A stretch of 64,000 nucleotides of DNA from Platynereis dumerilii (taxonomy: Eukaryota > Annelida > Polychaeta > Phyllodocida > Nereididae): positions 9,450,253 to 9,514,252 of the forward strand of contig JAPTHN010000019.1 of NCBI GenBank assembly GCA_026936325.1, in the 5' to 3' direction. Below, in pieces: positions 1 to 10,379 of this stretch (position 1 is the first letter of the stretch; each line of letters opens with the position of its first letter). The notes beneath the pieces were generated by a model that was given only the letters and a program-made list of their open reading frames with translations, did not search any database and was not told where the DNA came from. A program made the translations under genes and the position numbers.

Positions 1-87
1 CATTATTATTGCTCTCTGCCTTTACAAAATTCACATCCACAAAAAATACTAGAGCTAATTATTGTAAAATAGGGCTGTCACTTCTGC

Positions 88-208
88 AGTCATAAGACCA
101 CCCCTCGTGTGGGTGCAGCCTCTGTTTGAGGAGTAAAATACTCTAGAATGTAACTAAGTGCAGGAGGAAAATGTTCACAGTTGTCATACGGTCTCGAGAA
201 ATATCCCA
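88..208 (+). mobile_element. Degraded pogo-like MITE remnant
   Basis: The string TCATAAGACCACCCC followed by a GTGCAGG-AGGAAAATG segment and CGGTCT parallels the intact MITE at 6512-6689 (ATAAGACCGCCCC, GTGCGGGAGGAAGC, GGCGGTCT). Both terminal CAGTGGTCCC ends are lost, and the right side runs into the palindromic element that starts near 188. The assignment rests only on this partial match. Confidence 0.35.
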
Positions 209-650
209 CAATAGGCAGTGAAGTTGTTTTTTCATGATTCTGGCAAAAAACCATGTGATTCACACCGTGTGGTTCATCGTTGTTTTGTAAACGATGGGTA
301 GTGAAGTGATGATGTCAAAATGTTTTGATGCTCTGATTAGTCGGTGTGGTTGCTAGGGATCTTTTTGTGAACATTCAAACAAAATAGTGCCTCTTGAAAT
401 TATTAATTTTTTTGACTGGAGGTCTATTTTTATTGTGAGATATGAATAAAACTAAATGGGAGTATGATTCACTGCAATGAACCTCACTCATGTCAGGTCT
501 ACTGCAGAATAAACACTTATCCTTCGGACTCGTGTTGTATTCTTCCGCGACCTGACATTCATGAGGTTCATTGCTGTGAACCACACTCCCATTAAGCACA
601 CTCCCATTATGCACACTCTCATTAAGCTTAATTATACGAGGCAAGTTTAG
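188..650 (-). mobile_element. Two-hairpin palindromic element, copy 1
   Basis: This block is the reverse complement of 38,429-38,849. It starts with AATATCCCACAATAGGCAGT, carries an internal palindrome around CCATGTGATTCACACC/GGTTCATC, and ends in a hairpin whose arms share the core GCAATGAACCTCA and its complement (about 446-600). Between the hairpin arms lies an ACACGAGTCCGAAGG-like small stem. CACACTCCCATTA-type units are repeated at the outer end (about 580-630), which the 38-kb copy lacks. There is no coding potential. The class is unknown: the ends are not simple terminal inverted repeats, so it could be a foldback or compound MITE. Confidence 0.7.
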
Positions 651-689
651 TCAAAGAACATAATTAGATCTTATAACAACAGATTTTTT

Positions 690-1145
690 GCTTGTGTGAC
701 TGTATATGACATTGATGACTGAAGTGGCTGTCCATTCTCACCACAAGTAATCCGCTATCCCTTTTGTGATCATCTTGTAAATCACTTTTCCACTCCACAC
801 CCCTCTTTCAATGGACACACAAGTCCCTTTCACAGCAATCTGACACATTTCACATCCATCACAAGACACAATACTACCCACCACAAAGACGTGACACTTC
901 TTTATAGTGACTAAGATTATCAGTAACTACCATCTGGTAACAATAGATAGAGGAGCGAAAAGGCAAGCCATTCAGACCATAGAGAAATTATGGACTGACT
1001 CTGAAAATGTGATACTTCCAGATTTATAATCAAGGAATGTATCTAATGAAGTCACTTTTTCTCTAGGCCATTTTGAAATGCATTTTATAAGGGAGTTCCT
1101 TTCGATATCAAGCTGCAATTTTAGCCTCCTAAATGTCTGACACTC
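690..1145 (+). repeat. Module M1, partial copy
   Basis: The sequence matches 4725-5620 (same strand) and 49,860-50,260 (opposite strand), with landmarks CACTCCACACCCCTC, ACACAAGTCCCTTTCAC and CACATCCATCACAAGACACA. Copies are clearly diverged by scattered substitutions. I recognise no protein in it. It is the first of several kb-scale modules that recur across the window. Confidence 0.7.
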
Positions 1146-1149
1146 AATC

Positions 1150-2440
1150 TACCCATAACTTGTTTAAACATGGGTAAAGAAATTGCAATGCACACAAATG
1201 AATGGAAATAGATAGTTATGTACAGCTAGTAATAAGGTCAAACCATGAATATCTATAAATATGTACAGTAGGAGAGAGCGGGGCACGGTGAGACGGCGGG
1301 CACAGTGAGACGGCGGGCACAGTGAGACAAAGCCCGTAGCGTCCAGCTGGTACTGTTTACAGATCAACCCTCTTTTGTATAGTACAAAAAGTAAGTAAGT
1401 GAGAGGCTGACCTATATCCAGAATGCTACACAGCATATCTAGAGTGGAATTGCAATATTTAGGTTTTTAGCCGATAAAAGTAAATAATTTTGCTAAACGA
1501 CTTTTTGTTATAATTCCCAAGAAAAATGGTATAACGCAAATCAATTGCCAGGAATTCAAACCTTGATTATTTGCCTTAGTTTAGTGAGATAATGAACCAC
1601 AATACAGGCATCTGGTCCGCAGGATTCAAAAATTTTATAAAGAGAGCTGCGTGGGGCACAGTGAGACAGTTGGAGGCGGGGCACAATGAGACATGGTAAA
1701 ATACACTCGAAACGACCTGAATGTAAGGCATAGCTTACAATTCACTATTAAAAACAAAATGCCGGCAATAAACTCCTGATTTTAGTGAGTCATCTTCAAA
1801 GAGAAGCATCAGAATGAATTTTGATTAGTATATAACAGGTGCGGCAGGTTAAATAAGTCGTGCATGTGTCCTGTGCGATGAAGTTTCGAAACATGCTCAA
1901 AAACGGACCTAAAAAATCACCTAGCCAGCTGCTTTTATAAGAGTACAGTAGTTTCTGTAGCAACAATTGATGGAACAATTCTGCAGGTCCCGAGGATCGG
2001 CGGTTATGGCAGCAGATGCCCTGTCTCACTGTGCCCCGCCTGCTGTCTCACTGTGCCCCACCAACGGGGCACAGTGAGACATTTAACGAGCATGGACGTA
2101 ACTCAAAATTTCTCCAAACCTGTAAAAGGTAGGAACCAGAAACTACTTGACAATATACCCAACGTCATTACCTATAATGTAGACCTGATCTCATTTAACT
2201 CGTTACTGCCAACATTTTGGAAAACTTGAAAATAAAAAAAGTGTCTCACTGTGCCCCGCTCTCCCCTATATTACACAATTTACAGAGCTCTAACTTGAGC
2301 CACTCTTACAAATTTGTAGGCCTACTGTATGCTCAGATAACTCAGCCAGAGCTGCAATTGAATCTGGGACCTTGCGATTAAAAACCCAGAGTGCTACTGA
2401 CTGTCCTAAACCCCATGTTTCCCTGGCATGGAATAATTGT
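1150..2440 (-). mobile_element. tRNA-derived SINE, interrupted copy
   Basis: The tail part (about 1150-1268, with AATGAATGGAAATAGATAGTTATG) and the head part (about 2269-2440, with AGAGCTGCAATTGAATC as the B-box region) match the uninterrupted copies at 10,480-10,640 (minus) and 51,850-52,010 (plus). The 996-bp element at 1271-2266 splits this copy. The head resembles a tRNA with a degenerate internal B box (GATTCAATT on the minus strand). Confidence 0.5.
1271..2266. mobile_element. TA-flanked DNA element with GGGGCACAGTGAGAC repeats
   Basis: The ends form a 16-bp terminal inverted repeat with one mismatch: GGAGAGAGCGGGGCAC at the left and GTGCCCCGCTCTCCCC at the right. TA stands on both sides (1269-1270 and 2267-2268), fitting a TA target duplication. 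The 15-mer GGGGCACAGTGAGAC or a near match occurs about nine times, in both orientations: near both ends, around 1653 and 1677, and as a back-to-back cluster around 2020-2080. No transposase is visible. It sits inside a SINE copy, so it is younger than that SINE. TA targets suggest a Tc1/mariner-like or related mobiliser, but the superfamily is inferred only from the duplication. Confidence 0.75.
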
Positions 2441-3680
2441 CTGATAATGTTAATATGTATATGGAGCTGCTGATCACATATATTTAATGCACAAACTATG
2501 TTACATCTCCCGCAACATGGTCATATGTATTTTACTTTATAGGTGTCTCTAAAAGGCAACATTTCAAGTTCACTTGGCTAGAGGTTTTTCTTACAAGGTT
2601 TATTCTTATATCTTCAATTCCCACCCAATCAGTCAAGTATCACCCTTCTGCTGATGCTAAATCCCAAGTGGTCTTTGCTTCTGCCCTTGGTGTCCACCTC
2701 AGTACCTGCAAATGCAATAAAACCTTTAAATTGACCGGTCTTGTTGTGGTGCCTGACAGGGATTTAGAATTTGGACCTCAGCATTCTGACAAAAGCCTGA
2801 TTCCTTGAAAGAAGCTATATTGAAAGTGCTCCATTGTAGCTGAGTCTAAGACCAAAAATGTAATTAAAGGTTTAAATGTTCCATTAAACCATTTGTGACA
2901 TATTTAGGCTTTTAGCCTTTGTCTTAATTTGACAAATAAAAATGCATTAAGCATTACTGAAGCATTTGCATTCTGTTTGATGTTACACTAAATAATGCAG
3001 TATTTGGACAAACCATTCTTGCAGGTCACTCTTACTTTTGATTATTGGTATCACAAAATACAACAATTACTGTTCATTCTTGATCAAAAGTCTGGATGAC
3101 ATAATTTAGCACTTTCCACACAATGAGTAATATCAATGATATTAGGAAATCCTTGAAGCATTTCAATGAAAAATGCAATGTTTTGACTTGCTGATATACC
3201 TTTTAAGAACTCTTCTTCCGTTTTGACTCCAATGGTAGCCCTACCATAAGATTTATCAGTCAACCTCTTGATGACAAACTCTCATCGCAGTGGACTGGCA
3301 ACTGGAAGAATGTTTCTTTCGATTACATTTTCATGATGTTCTCTAGCAAAGGAATGTACTGCAATCACCAACAAGAACTCACTGATGATTATTGTGATGT
3401 ATGCCCACCTCTTGCTGGGTAGGCTCTACATGTTATTTCACAAAATGAGGTAGTAGTCTCATTACCCCAAGGAGATTGAGCAACACATCAAGGTTGCCAA
3501 CATCAAAGCATGGAACGCATCCTGTGAAAAGTCCTAATGACCCAATAGACGTCTGCTAAATCAGGATGAATGATTATTGAAGGACCAAACACCTCAATGA
3601 GATTGCTTCTAATGTTCGATGATTAGGCTGCAGGAAATCAAGGATACTTTAGATTCTGTTGGAGCTCATCGGCCTACCAT
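2280..3680 (+). repeat. Module R2, copy 1
   Basis: The sequence aligns by eye with 10,550-11,640 (same strand), 50,650-52,010 and 20,150-20,480 (opposite strand). Shared strings include CCCACCCAATCAGTCAAG, GATGCTAAATCCCAAGTGG, GGCTCTACATGTTATTTC and TAGTCTCATTACCCCAAGGA. The module's 5' part carries the SINE listed separately. There is no long ORF, and I find no protein family. The long conserved strings suggest duplications of moderate age. Confidence 0.75.
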
Positions 3681-3747
3681 ACTGGGGAAGATAGACAGAG
3701 AGGATGATAGATTGGTACATATGGATGGATACATTGATAGGTAGATG

Positions 3748-4002
3748 TCAGGAAGTTATATCAATTATTTTTTCCACTGATGAGTTAAACAGGACAACAA
3801 GAAGAACAGCACAGTGTCCATTCGTTTCATGTGATGAAACTTTAATCTGAAATGGGTTGTCTAAAACATATTCAGGTCCTATGCAATTTACTTTTACACA
3901 TTTACTTAAATAAAATAACTCGAATTCCAACTCTTCTTGATATAAAGCTGTGAAATCTACTGGCACTACAGGAGTTGATTCTTGCTGGGGATCTGCCAGC
4001 AC
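3748..4002 (-). CDS. Unrecognised 84-codon ORF
   Basis: This is an open minus-strand frame that reads like cellular protein (acidic and hydrophobic mix, ...VDFTALYQEELEFELFYLS...) and contains two cysteines in SKCVKVNC. A CTGGCAG sequence just inside the 5' end could be a splice acceptor, so the ORF could be an exon. I recognise no family, and chance cannot be excluded. It lies between two repeat modules and is not clearly part of either. Confidence 0.2.
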   Translation of the reverse strand: MLADPQQESTPVVPVDFTALYQEELEFELFYLSKCVKVNCIGPEYVLDNPFQIKVSSHETNGHCAVLLVVLFNSSVEKIIDITS

Positions 4003-4714
4003 AGACCTTTATGTTGTACTATAATCTGCAACAGATCGTTAGGATTTGAAATTTTGGAAGTGTAGAGGGGACTGGCATTTATGCTAAATGAAGGGAAATC
4101 ACTGGTTTCACTTTTTCAAACCAGGTAAACCTTAGACAAAATAGAATCAAGAGAATATAAACAACAAAAATATGGTACATACACAAATGCAGAGAGTTGT
4201 TCAATTAATTTGCGTTCAGTTAACGATGCCAATTTCTAACTGAGTGCCATCATCAGAGAATGAAACCTGCTTTGAAGACACCGTCAGTTGCACTGGGCCA
4301 TTATAATTGCTTTTGAGAGGCACTCACACTTTCTATACTATATAATACATTTAGTTTCCTTTAAGCTCTTCTTATTCTTCTGTTTTGAGATTTACATCAA
4401 CTCATGGTGTTAAGAGTGTGTTTAAGAAATACTTAAAATCTTATGGGGCTTATGAAATTTACATTGTATGCTAATACTTATCTCACTGACTTTTAATACT
4501 CCAATATCTCTTGTAGATAGTCAGGCTAGCTCTTATTAGACCATTTCAGATAATAATGCGGTAACTGTGTAATTGGACTTTTTCAGTCTCCCAGGTCCCT
4601 TCTTGAAGAGTAGGCTTAAATTACACTAAAACATCACTTTACAGCAAGTTCAGCCACAAAAGGCCCGGCGCTTAAGACATGTTATGTCTCATAAATTCAT
4701 GTAGGTTTTAATCT
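4003..4714. other. Non-coding stretch, nothing recognised
   Basis: AT-rich sequence without long ORFs or clear terminal repeats. A segment near 4225-4290 (GAGTGCCATCATCAGAG) faintly recalls the ATCAGCACTCAGC part of module M1 at 7945-7960, so this may be a decayed module end. Confidence 0.3.
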
Positions 4715-5019
4715 TATAATGCTGGTTCAACTGTGTAAGATGTTGATGACAGAGGTGGCTGTTACCATTCACAATAAGTAATCTCGTCTTTCTTTGTTAT
4801 AATGATATAAATAACTTTCCCACTCCACACCCCTCATTCAGTAGATACACAAGTCCCTTTCACTACAGCGCGACAAAAGCCACATCCATCACAAGACACA
4901 ATACAACCCACCACAGAGACCTGACACTTCTTGTAGTTACTGAAGTTCTTAAGGATAAGGAACTAAGGTGGCTACTAAGACATGAAGCACCCACTTTTGA
5001 GTTACTTAGGTAATTATAC

Positions 5020-5228
5020 TAGATGGATGACTGGGGCTCAACGTCCTGTATTTATGCCCTTGGTATATAGGCTAATTGGGACATGAGGAGGACACAGCAA
5101 TGAAGCGAAGGATGATTGAAACAGCGATCCGACATAGACCCAGGTGACCCGGAAAGAGCTGGTTTCGAACCCTGGACCCAGCGATTGACAGTCCAGCATG
5201 CTACCACTAGACCAACATTCCCCCCTCA
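5020..5228 (-). mobile_element. tRNA-derived SINE (family S1)
   Basis: On the minus strand a tRNA-like head carries an A box (TGGTCTAGTGGTAGCATGC) and a B box (GGTTCGAAACC at 5161-5171), the internal RNA polymerase III promoter. A conserved body follows (GTTTCAATCATCC, TGTCCTCCTCATGTCC, AATTAGCC), then an ATCCATCTAG tail. The same body occurs at 5230-5390, 37,312-37,520 and 56,200-56,400. A tRNA gene is excluded by the missing acceptor pairing and by the shared body and tail. Confidence 0.85.
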
Positions 5229-5390
5229 TTCAGGAGGAGGAAAAGGAAACCGCAATGAGGCAAAGGATGATTGAAACAGCCATTCAACATAGGCCCAGGT
5301 GACCCGGCCAGAGCTGGATTCGAACCCTGGACCCAGTGATTCGCAGTCCAACACGCTACCACCAGACAAACCCTTCCCTCGTAATAACAC
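5229..5390 (-). mobile_element. tRNA-derived SINE (family S1), tail-truncated
   Basis: The minus-strand head has CTGGTGGTAGCGTG and a consensus B box, GGTTCGAATCC (5316-5326), followed by the S1 body up to GCCTCATTGCGG. It then stops abruptly at a CCTCCTCCTGAATG junction with the head of the neighbouring SINE. The two copies are head-to-tail with almost no spacer, either as a target-site coincidence or as a dimer. Both lie inside module M1. Confidence 0.8.
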
Positions 5391-6511
5391 TAGTAGACAT
5401 GGCCCCTTAAATGGTTCCTTACAGCAGATTTGGCTACTACGATTGTCAGCAACATCATCTGGTTCCAATAGACTCAAAGACCGAGTGGAATATGACGGAC
5501 TAATTCTGCAAGCGATAACTTCTGAATTATAGTAAGAGAATGTGTCTAATGCAGCGTCGTTTCTCCTGCCATTTTATTTGACGCGTCCCTGCTTCATCGT
5601 GAAGAAGGCTCGAAGTAAATTCACACCTTCTAAATGGTCTACCATTTGCGTTGAATTTTCATTAAACATCAAGTGAATCAATATTCAAAATGAGGCATAG
5701 TGCTTGCAGGTAAAAAGATATGATACAGTTCTCTAAGTTTAACTGAGGACACCATTGACTATTCTATTGTTTCAAAGATAGCCTTAATATAGGTTGAAGG
5801 GAGTGTATTCTCATCAGCATTCATATATATATGCCTTTGTGTTTGAATAATATCTTGTTGCATCTTAAGCTGGATCTTTTTATTTAACCCTGAACATCTA
5901 CGATGTATGATCATTTGCAGTCCTGCAGACTAAACGTCTGAAGCAGACCTCAAATTGTGTTTGCATTGCAAATGAAGCAGCACCACCGAAGCCTTTTGGC
6001 TGATTGCGTGCTGTGTGGTTTGTGGTCCTAACAGATCGACAACACTACAGCCCTTGTCATGTTTACTATGTTATTCCTTTCCTTTGGGATATAGCTGTTT
6101 ACAGCTCTTTCTGAGGGATAATAAGTGAATAAATACATCTGGTCTTTTGCTAAAGCACCCACATTAGCATAGGCCCTCTACACTTTCCACACACTGGTTA
6201 ATTTGGTTGTATCTGGTTTGGATCGTGTTTATAGTGACAGGATTGACCCGAGATATTAAATATACAGAATGCAGATTGTATCACTTGAGAATAACTCTCC
6301 TGATCATCAGACCTGATGTAACAGTTACCTTCCTGGCTTTGAATAATTTACCAGGAACTGAGTACTGCTTTTGCGAAAGAAATGGTGCAATCTACAACAT
6401 TCATAATTATGAAAGTGTCCTTGATGTTCGGTGATGTGGTAACCAATCTGAAGAGCATTAAGTTTTCATGACCAGATGCTGCTCTGTGAACTATCTACAC
6501 ATTTTGAAATA

Positions 6512-6689
6512 CAGTGGTCCCTGCATTATAAGACCGCCCCTTCTGCGGTCATGTAGCGGTCTCTCGTTAGGGTGCGGTCTCATATCGGGGTGCAAAATGC
6601 ACTAAAAATACTAATTAGTGCGGGAGGAAGCCGGTCACATAAGGCAAGGCGGTCTTACAACAGGGGGTCTTATAACGCAGGGACCACTG
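6512..6689. mobile_element. Pogo/Tigger-like MITE, 178 bp
   Basis: Long terminal inverted repeats begin CAGTGGTCCCTGCATTATAA and end in its near complement (TTATAACGCAGGGACCACTG). The element is flanked by TA (6510-6511 and 6690-6691). The start CAGTGGTCCC and TA target are typical of pogo-type members of Tc1/mariner. It has no coding capacity and is probably mobilised in trans. Diverged relatives are at 33,030-33,205 and 88-208. Confidence 0.85.
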
Positions 6690-8966
6690 TACATTCAAAA
6701 TATCATCATGAAAAGTCTAAGAAGAAAATAGCGTTGGGTTTGTTCCGGACAAACAAAAAGTTGCCTTATTAATTTATTAACATTTTTTGCAAGTAACACA
6801 TGTATTTCTGGAAGCCAGAGACCCCCAGATGAGAAGCTTAGTACCAACTGACACAACCAATCTGTTTGTGATATCTCTCATGCTGGCGAGTGATGATGTG
6901 CTGCATATTTGGAATCTGGAGTAAAAATAATTTAGGTGGTGTGTCATTTCTGACACAAACCACTACTTTATCAAGGTGATAATATTCGAGGTTTTATAGC
7001 AAAGTTAGGAAGGAATTGCCAGAGGGTAAACCCATTTAGGTGCTTTCCAGGTTAACAAATGGGACGCAGTGGCAAAAGTGTTGGCAGGCATTCATGGAGT
7101 TGTCTTCGCCAAAATGGAAAATTTGGTGTCCAACGGCACACAAATGTCATCTCATCAACTTGGCTGCCTTGTAGAAACTGCCAAGAAATATATTTTAAAC
7201 GATTTTGCTAGGTTCATGAACACTCACTCATTGGAGGTTTTAAATATATGCATGCTTGATTGGAAGGATTTTACTACTTGAAAATTGCTTTGGATGCATT
7301 AAAGGAAATCATAGCAAGGAAGTTTTATGCATTTTCATGTACAATCTAAGATTACTGAAAAAGAAGTGAACAAGATGTGCTTAGGTAAACTAACAGGGTC
7401 AGTGTATAACTAGGTTCAGTATATAAGGAATCTTTTCAAGGCTGAATACACAGGTCTTTTTTTTTGTACTGGACAATAAATCGGACCACAATGCACATCA
7501 ATACCAGCTGGCTTTCCATTCAGTCTCCTGGGAGTGGATTCAGCTGTTGTTATTTTATGGATCCCAAGATGTACTTGTTAGTCCATCACTAAAAAGCAGC
7601 CTTCATTTTTCATCAAGAATAACACTGTTTCAGTGTCCCTTGCTGAGTGTGCTGTAAAATGCTGCTAATAATATTTACAGACTTTTCTTGGAAAAAGATT
7701 AACTAGCAATAAAACCAGCTTGTTTTCCTCCTTCTTATTAGTTGTAGTTACTCTCCCTCCTTTGTATATATATTTTATTTCTTCTTTGAGACTTTGTAGT
7801 TAGTAGATTTATATGACACCTATATCTGAATGATATTTAAAATCCTTTTTTGTGTCTGGTCAAAATTTCCTGAGCTGCAATCCTTACTGTCTCCAGAATT
7901 AAAATTTTGATGACAGAAGACTTTCTTTCCTTATGTGTCATTAGCGCCATCAGCACTCAGCTACAAATGAATAATTCATTGCAGGAAATCAGCCACTTCC
8001 AATAGGAACTGTAATCTGCAACAGTCATGCAAAATTGTCTTCAAGCCGATGAGAGACAATTTGTAGAGGCTCCCATAAGCATAGTGGTCCATGATATGAT
8101 ACTCTTCAACAATTCACTATGCTTGTTGTGCGGAGAAGCTAATAAAAAGACTGAAGTCAAGGTCTTAGAGGAAAATAGCATTCCCATCAAGATATTACGG
8201 GAGAGATGAATGGATGATTGAGGCTAAATGTTTGATACTTATGCAACTTGCTGTTGGTTCTTTTGGTACTACTCGTCATTATCATGGAGTTTCTTCAAAA
8301 ATACTCCAGTAGTGTTCCATTCACAAGAAATCAGATTGACACTTCCAAGGCCTCTTCATTTTCCTTTTGTGAAAGCGCATTTACTCATATTCCCTGTGGT
8401 ACATCCCAAAACTTCAACATTTCATATTCACACAAGATCCAGTAAATTTGACTTGACTCATGACTACAAGGGGATCAACAATTTTTGACTCTTTGTATAA
8501 TTCAGAAACAGCTTCTGTTTCCCATGAAGTTAGCTAGGCCAATATCCACAAGAGAATCCAGAACTTCAGGCTCTCTGTATAATCAGGAGCAAATTATACT
8601 TTTTCAATTTTTATATTATGATGTTTGAGTTGAGCAACAAAAGTTGAGAGCTGTTGTCTTCCATCTGCACTGTCACACATTACTCACAATAACTTGTATT
8701 GTCTGTTTATGTGCATGAATAGCCAGATAGGTTTGTAAGGAACAGCAACTTTGCATTTTTTGTATATAATACAGAAACAACAAATAGATCGCATAGTGCA
8801 TAATGTGGAACTTAACAAGGAACCAACTTCTGTTTGGCATTCAGACATGATATGATATTTCCGTGCTTGACAGCTCCTGCTTCCTGGGAGTTGTGACATA
8901 TTGCTTACAGTAAAACTCCAATAATGACAGCAATCACCCTCTGTGACCCCAATATTCCAGTCCCAG

Positions 8967-9255
8967 ATCATTACTGAAATTAAATTATAAGTGACTGAAC
9001 TGATTTTCTGGTAATTACATATTAGTAGAGTGTTGGTCTTACCAACATGCATACTAAGTTTGTTTGCACAGAGCCATGAATAAACATTCCAAATATCTTC
9101 ATTGATGGCATCAGTGACTGGTTGTTTGTCTTGGCTACTGTAATAAAACGCCGTGCCATCTGCATACATGTTGACTTCGCAGTGCTTGAAACATCCTGGC
9201 AGGTCATTTATATAAAGTATATGAACAGGAGTGGCCCAAGGGTAGACCCCTGGGT
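8967..9255 (-). pseudogene. LINE reverse transcriptase fragment
   Basis: On the minus strand, QGSTLGPLLF (RT motif B) is followed, after a one-base frame change, by a proline-glycine stretch, then MYADGTAFYYSS and WLCANKLSMHVGKTN, the order found in Jockey/CR1/L2-type LINEs. The catalytic YADD is YADG here, so the second aspartate is lost. Only motifs B to D remain, as a fragment truncated at both ends. It interrupts the R3 module: the sequence just 3' (from about 8966) matches 52,270 onward. A dead insertion, unrelated to the ORF at 25.9 kb by its motif spelling. Confidence 0.8.
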
Positions 9256-9386
9256 AAAAAGTAGTCCAAAAAATGTATGAATGACAACATTAAAACTAAA
9301 CTTTTTTTGTTTAGGACCTGCTTGTGATCACTAACTAAAAAAGTAATGAAGAAACATTATTGATTTTATGACATTGTGGCTCCGTG
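9256..9386. other. Short unassigned spacer
   Basis: AT-rich DNA between the LINE fragment and the CACTG-ended element. It holds the left copy of the possible target duplication (TGGCTCCGTG, 9377-9386). Nothing else is seen. Confidence 0.3.
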
Positions 9387-10362
9387 CACTGTAAAATCGG
9401 ACTCGCTGATTCAGCTCAATTGATTGAGTGAGATGGTTGCACAAGTTGATTGAGCTAACATAGATTAATGTTTTAAGCTGAGATAACTCAAAATACTGAG
9501 TTGAGATAACTCAAATACTAAGCTATGTTGACTAAGGTATTCAAGCTGCAAAAACTCAAAACAATGAGCTGTGTTGACTTACAGCTCAAAATATTGAGTT
9601 TTGTTGACTTATTGATCCAAGCTGACACAACTCAAAATGTTGAGCTGTGTTGACTTATTTTTAGTTGTTTTTCATTTATATTTGTGTGACCTGTCTTATA
9701 GAGTTATTTATGAATATGGGCTGCAATCCCGAAATATTGTTTGATCTCTCAAGGGGATCCACCTGATCCAGTATGCTTCATTTCAGCACATCATGGACAG
9801 GCCCAAGATGCATTCAACAAAGATCATTGCATCACAAGGAGATTTAAAAATTAATTTCTTGTGAATAAATCCCAATGGCCTGTGGCTCATCTCAGTTGGT
9901 ATACAGTGCTAGAAGCCTATATTTGAACACACTCTGACTTAGAAATGTTGGTTGACGTATGAAAGCATGCATCTAATTACTCCAACAAATTAATTAAAGA
10001 GAGATAAAAATAAAAAAGTAACCAGCTAAAGTGGTGTGCTCCTCATTTTTTCTCTGGGATAGCGTAATATAAATGTTATTTTTTCTTGTAAGTAAATAAT
10101 TATTTAAAACTAAATGCAGTCTTATGAGAAGTACTTGTTATAGATGGCGCTATATGTGGCATGACTGAGATGTCAAGCTATCTGCAACAACTGAAGCTTT
10201 CATGTTTTCACAGCTTAATGTTATGATTCGTTTCGACAACTTACAGCATTGAGCTATCATACCTTGACAACTTATAGGATTGAGCTATCATAGCTTGAAA
10301 ATTGTTAACATTCTCAGACAGCTCAAATTATTGCATCGACTCAGTTTTCAAATTTTACAGTG
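9387..10362 (+). mobile_element. CACTG-ended non-autonomous DNA element, copy 1
   Basis: The left end CACTGTAAAATCGG and right end ATTTTACAGTG form short inverted repeats. Flanks TGGCTCCGTG and TGGCTTTGTG match at 8 of 10 positions and may be a diverged 10-bp duplication. The 976-bp block is repeated inverted at 42,104-43,072 (969 bp) with high similarity along its whole length, which fixes both boundaries. Internal AACTCAAAATANTGAG units form an array near the left end, and GAGCTATCATA units recur near the right end. There is no transposase. The superfamily is undecided (CACTA-, Mutator- or hAT-like). Confidence 0.75.
9420..9665 (+). repeat. Subterminal tandem repeats of the CACTG element
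   Basis: There are five or so degenerate units of roughly 45-60 bp built around AACTCAAAATATTGAGCTG followed by TGTTGACTTA. Each unit has dyad symmetry (CTCAAAATATTGAG), a common design for transposase-binding subterminal repeats. The same array lies at 42,790-43,020 in the inverted copy. Confidence 0.7.
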
Positions 10363-10379
10363 TGGCTTTGTGGTACAGT

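Larger units (their letters stand above)
4715..8966 (+). repeat. Modules M1 plus R3, longest copy
   Basis: This is collinear, in order, with the minus-strand block 50,260-46,180 (M1), with 57,780-56,900 (part of M1) and with 53,830-52,270 (R3 part, 8210-8966). Landmarks in order are CACTCCACACCCC (4815), the GACCTCAAATTGTGTTTGC core (5948), TTTGTGGTCCTAACAGATC (6018), GGTGCAATCTACAACA (6384), GCTTTGGATGCATTAAAGG (7288), ACCAGCTGGCTTTCC (7503) and CCAAGGCCTCTTCATTTTCC (8345). Two SINEs and a pogo-like MITE were inserted into this copy. No intact gene is present, but short protein-like stretches recur between copies (see findings). Confidence 0.75.

Noticed and set aside
5020-5390. Possible tRNA genes from good A and B boxes
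   Set aside because: No acceptor-stem pairing, and each head continues into a shared SINE body and tail found elsewhere. The same applies to 37.3, 56.2 and 62.5 kb.
9387-10362. Assignment of the CACTG element to hAT
   Set aside because: No 8-bp duplication in register; the best match is an imperfect 10-mer, and copy 2 shows none. Left unclassified.
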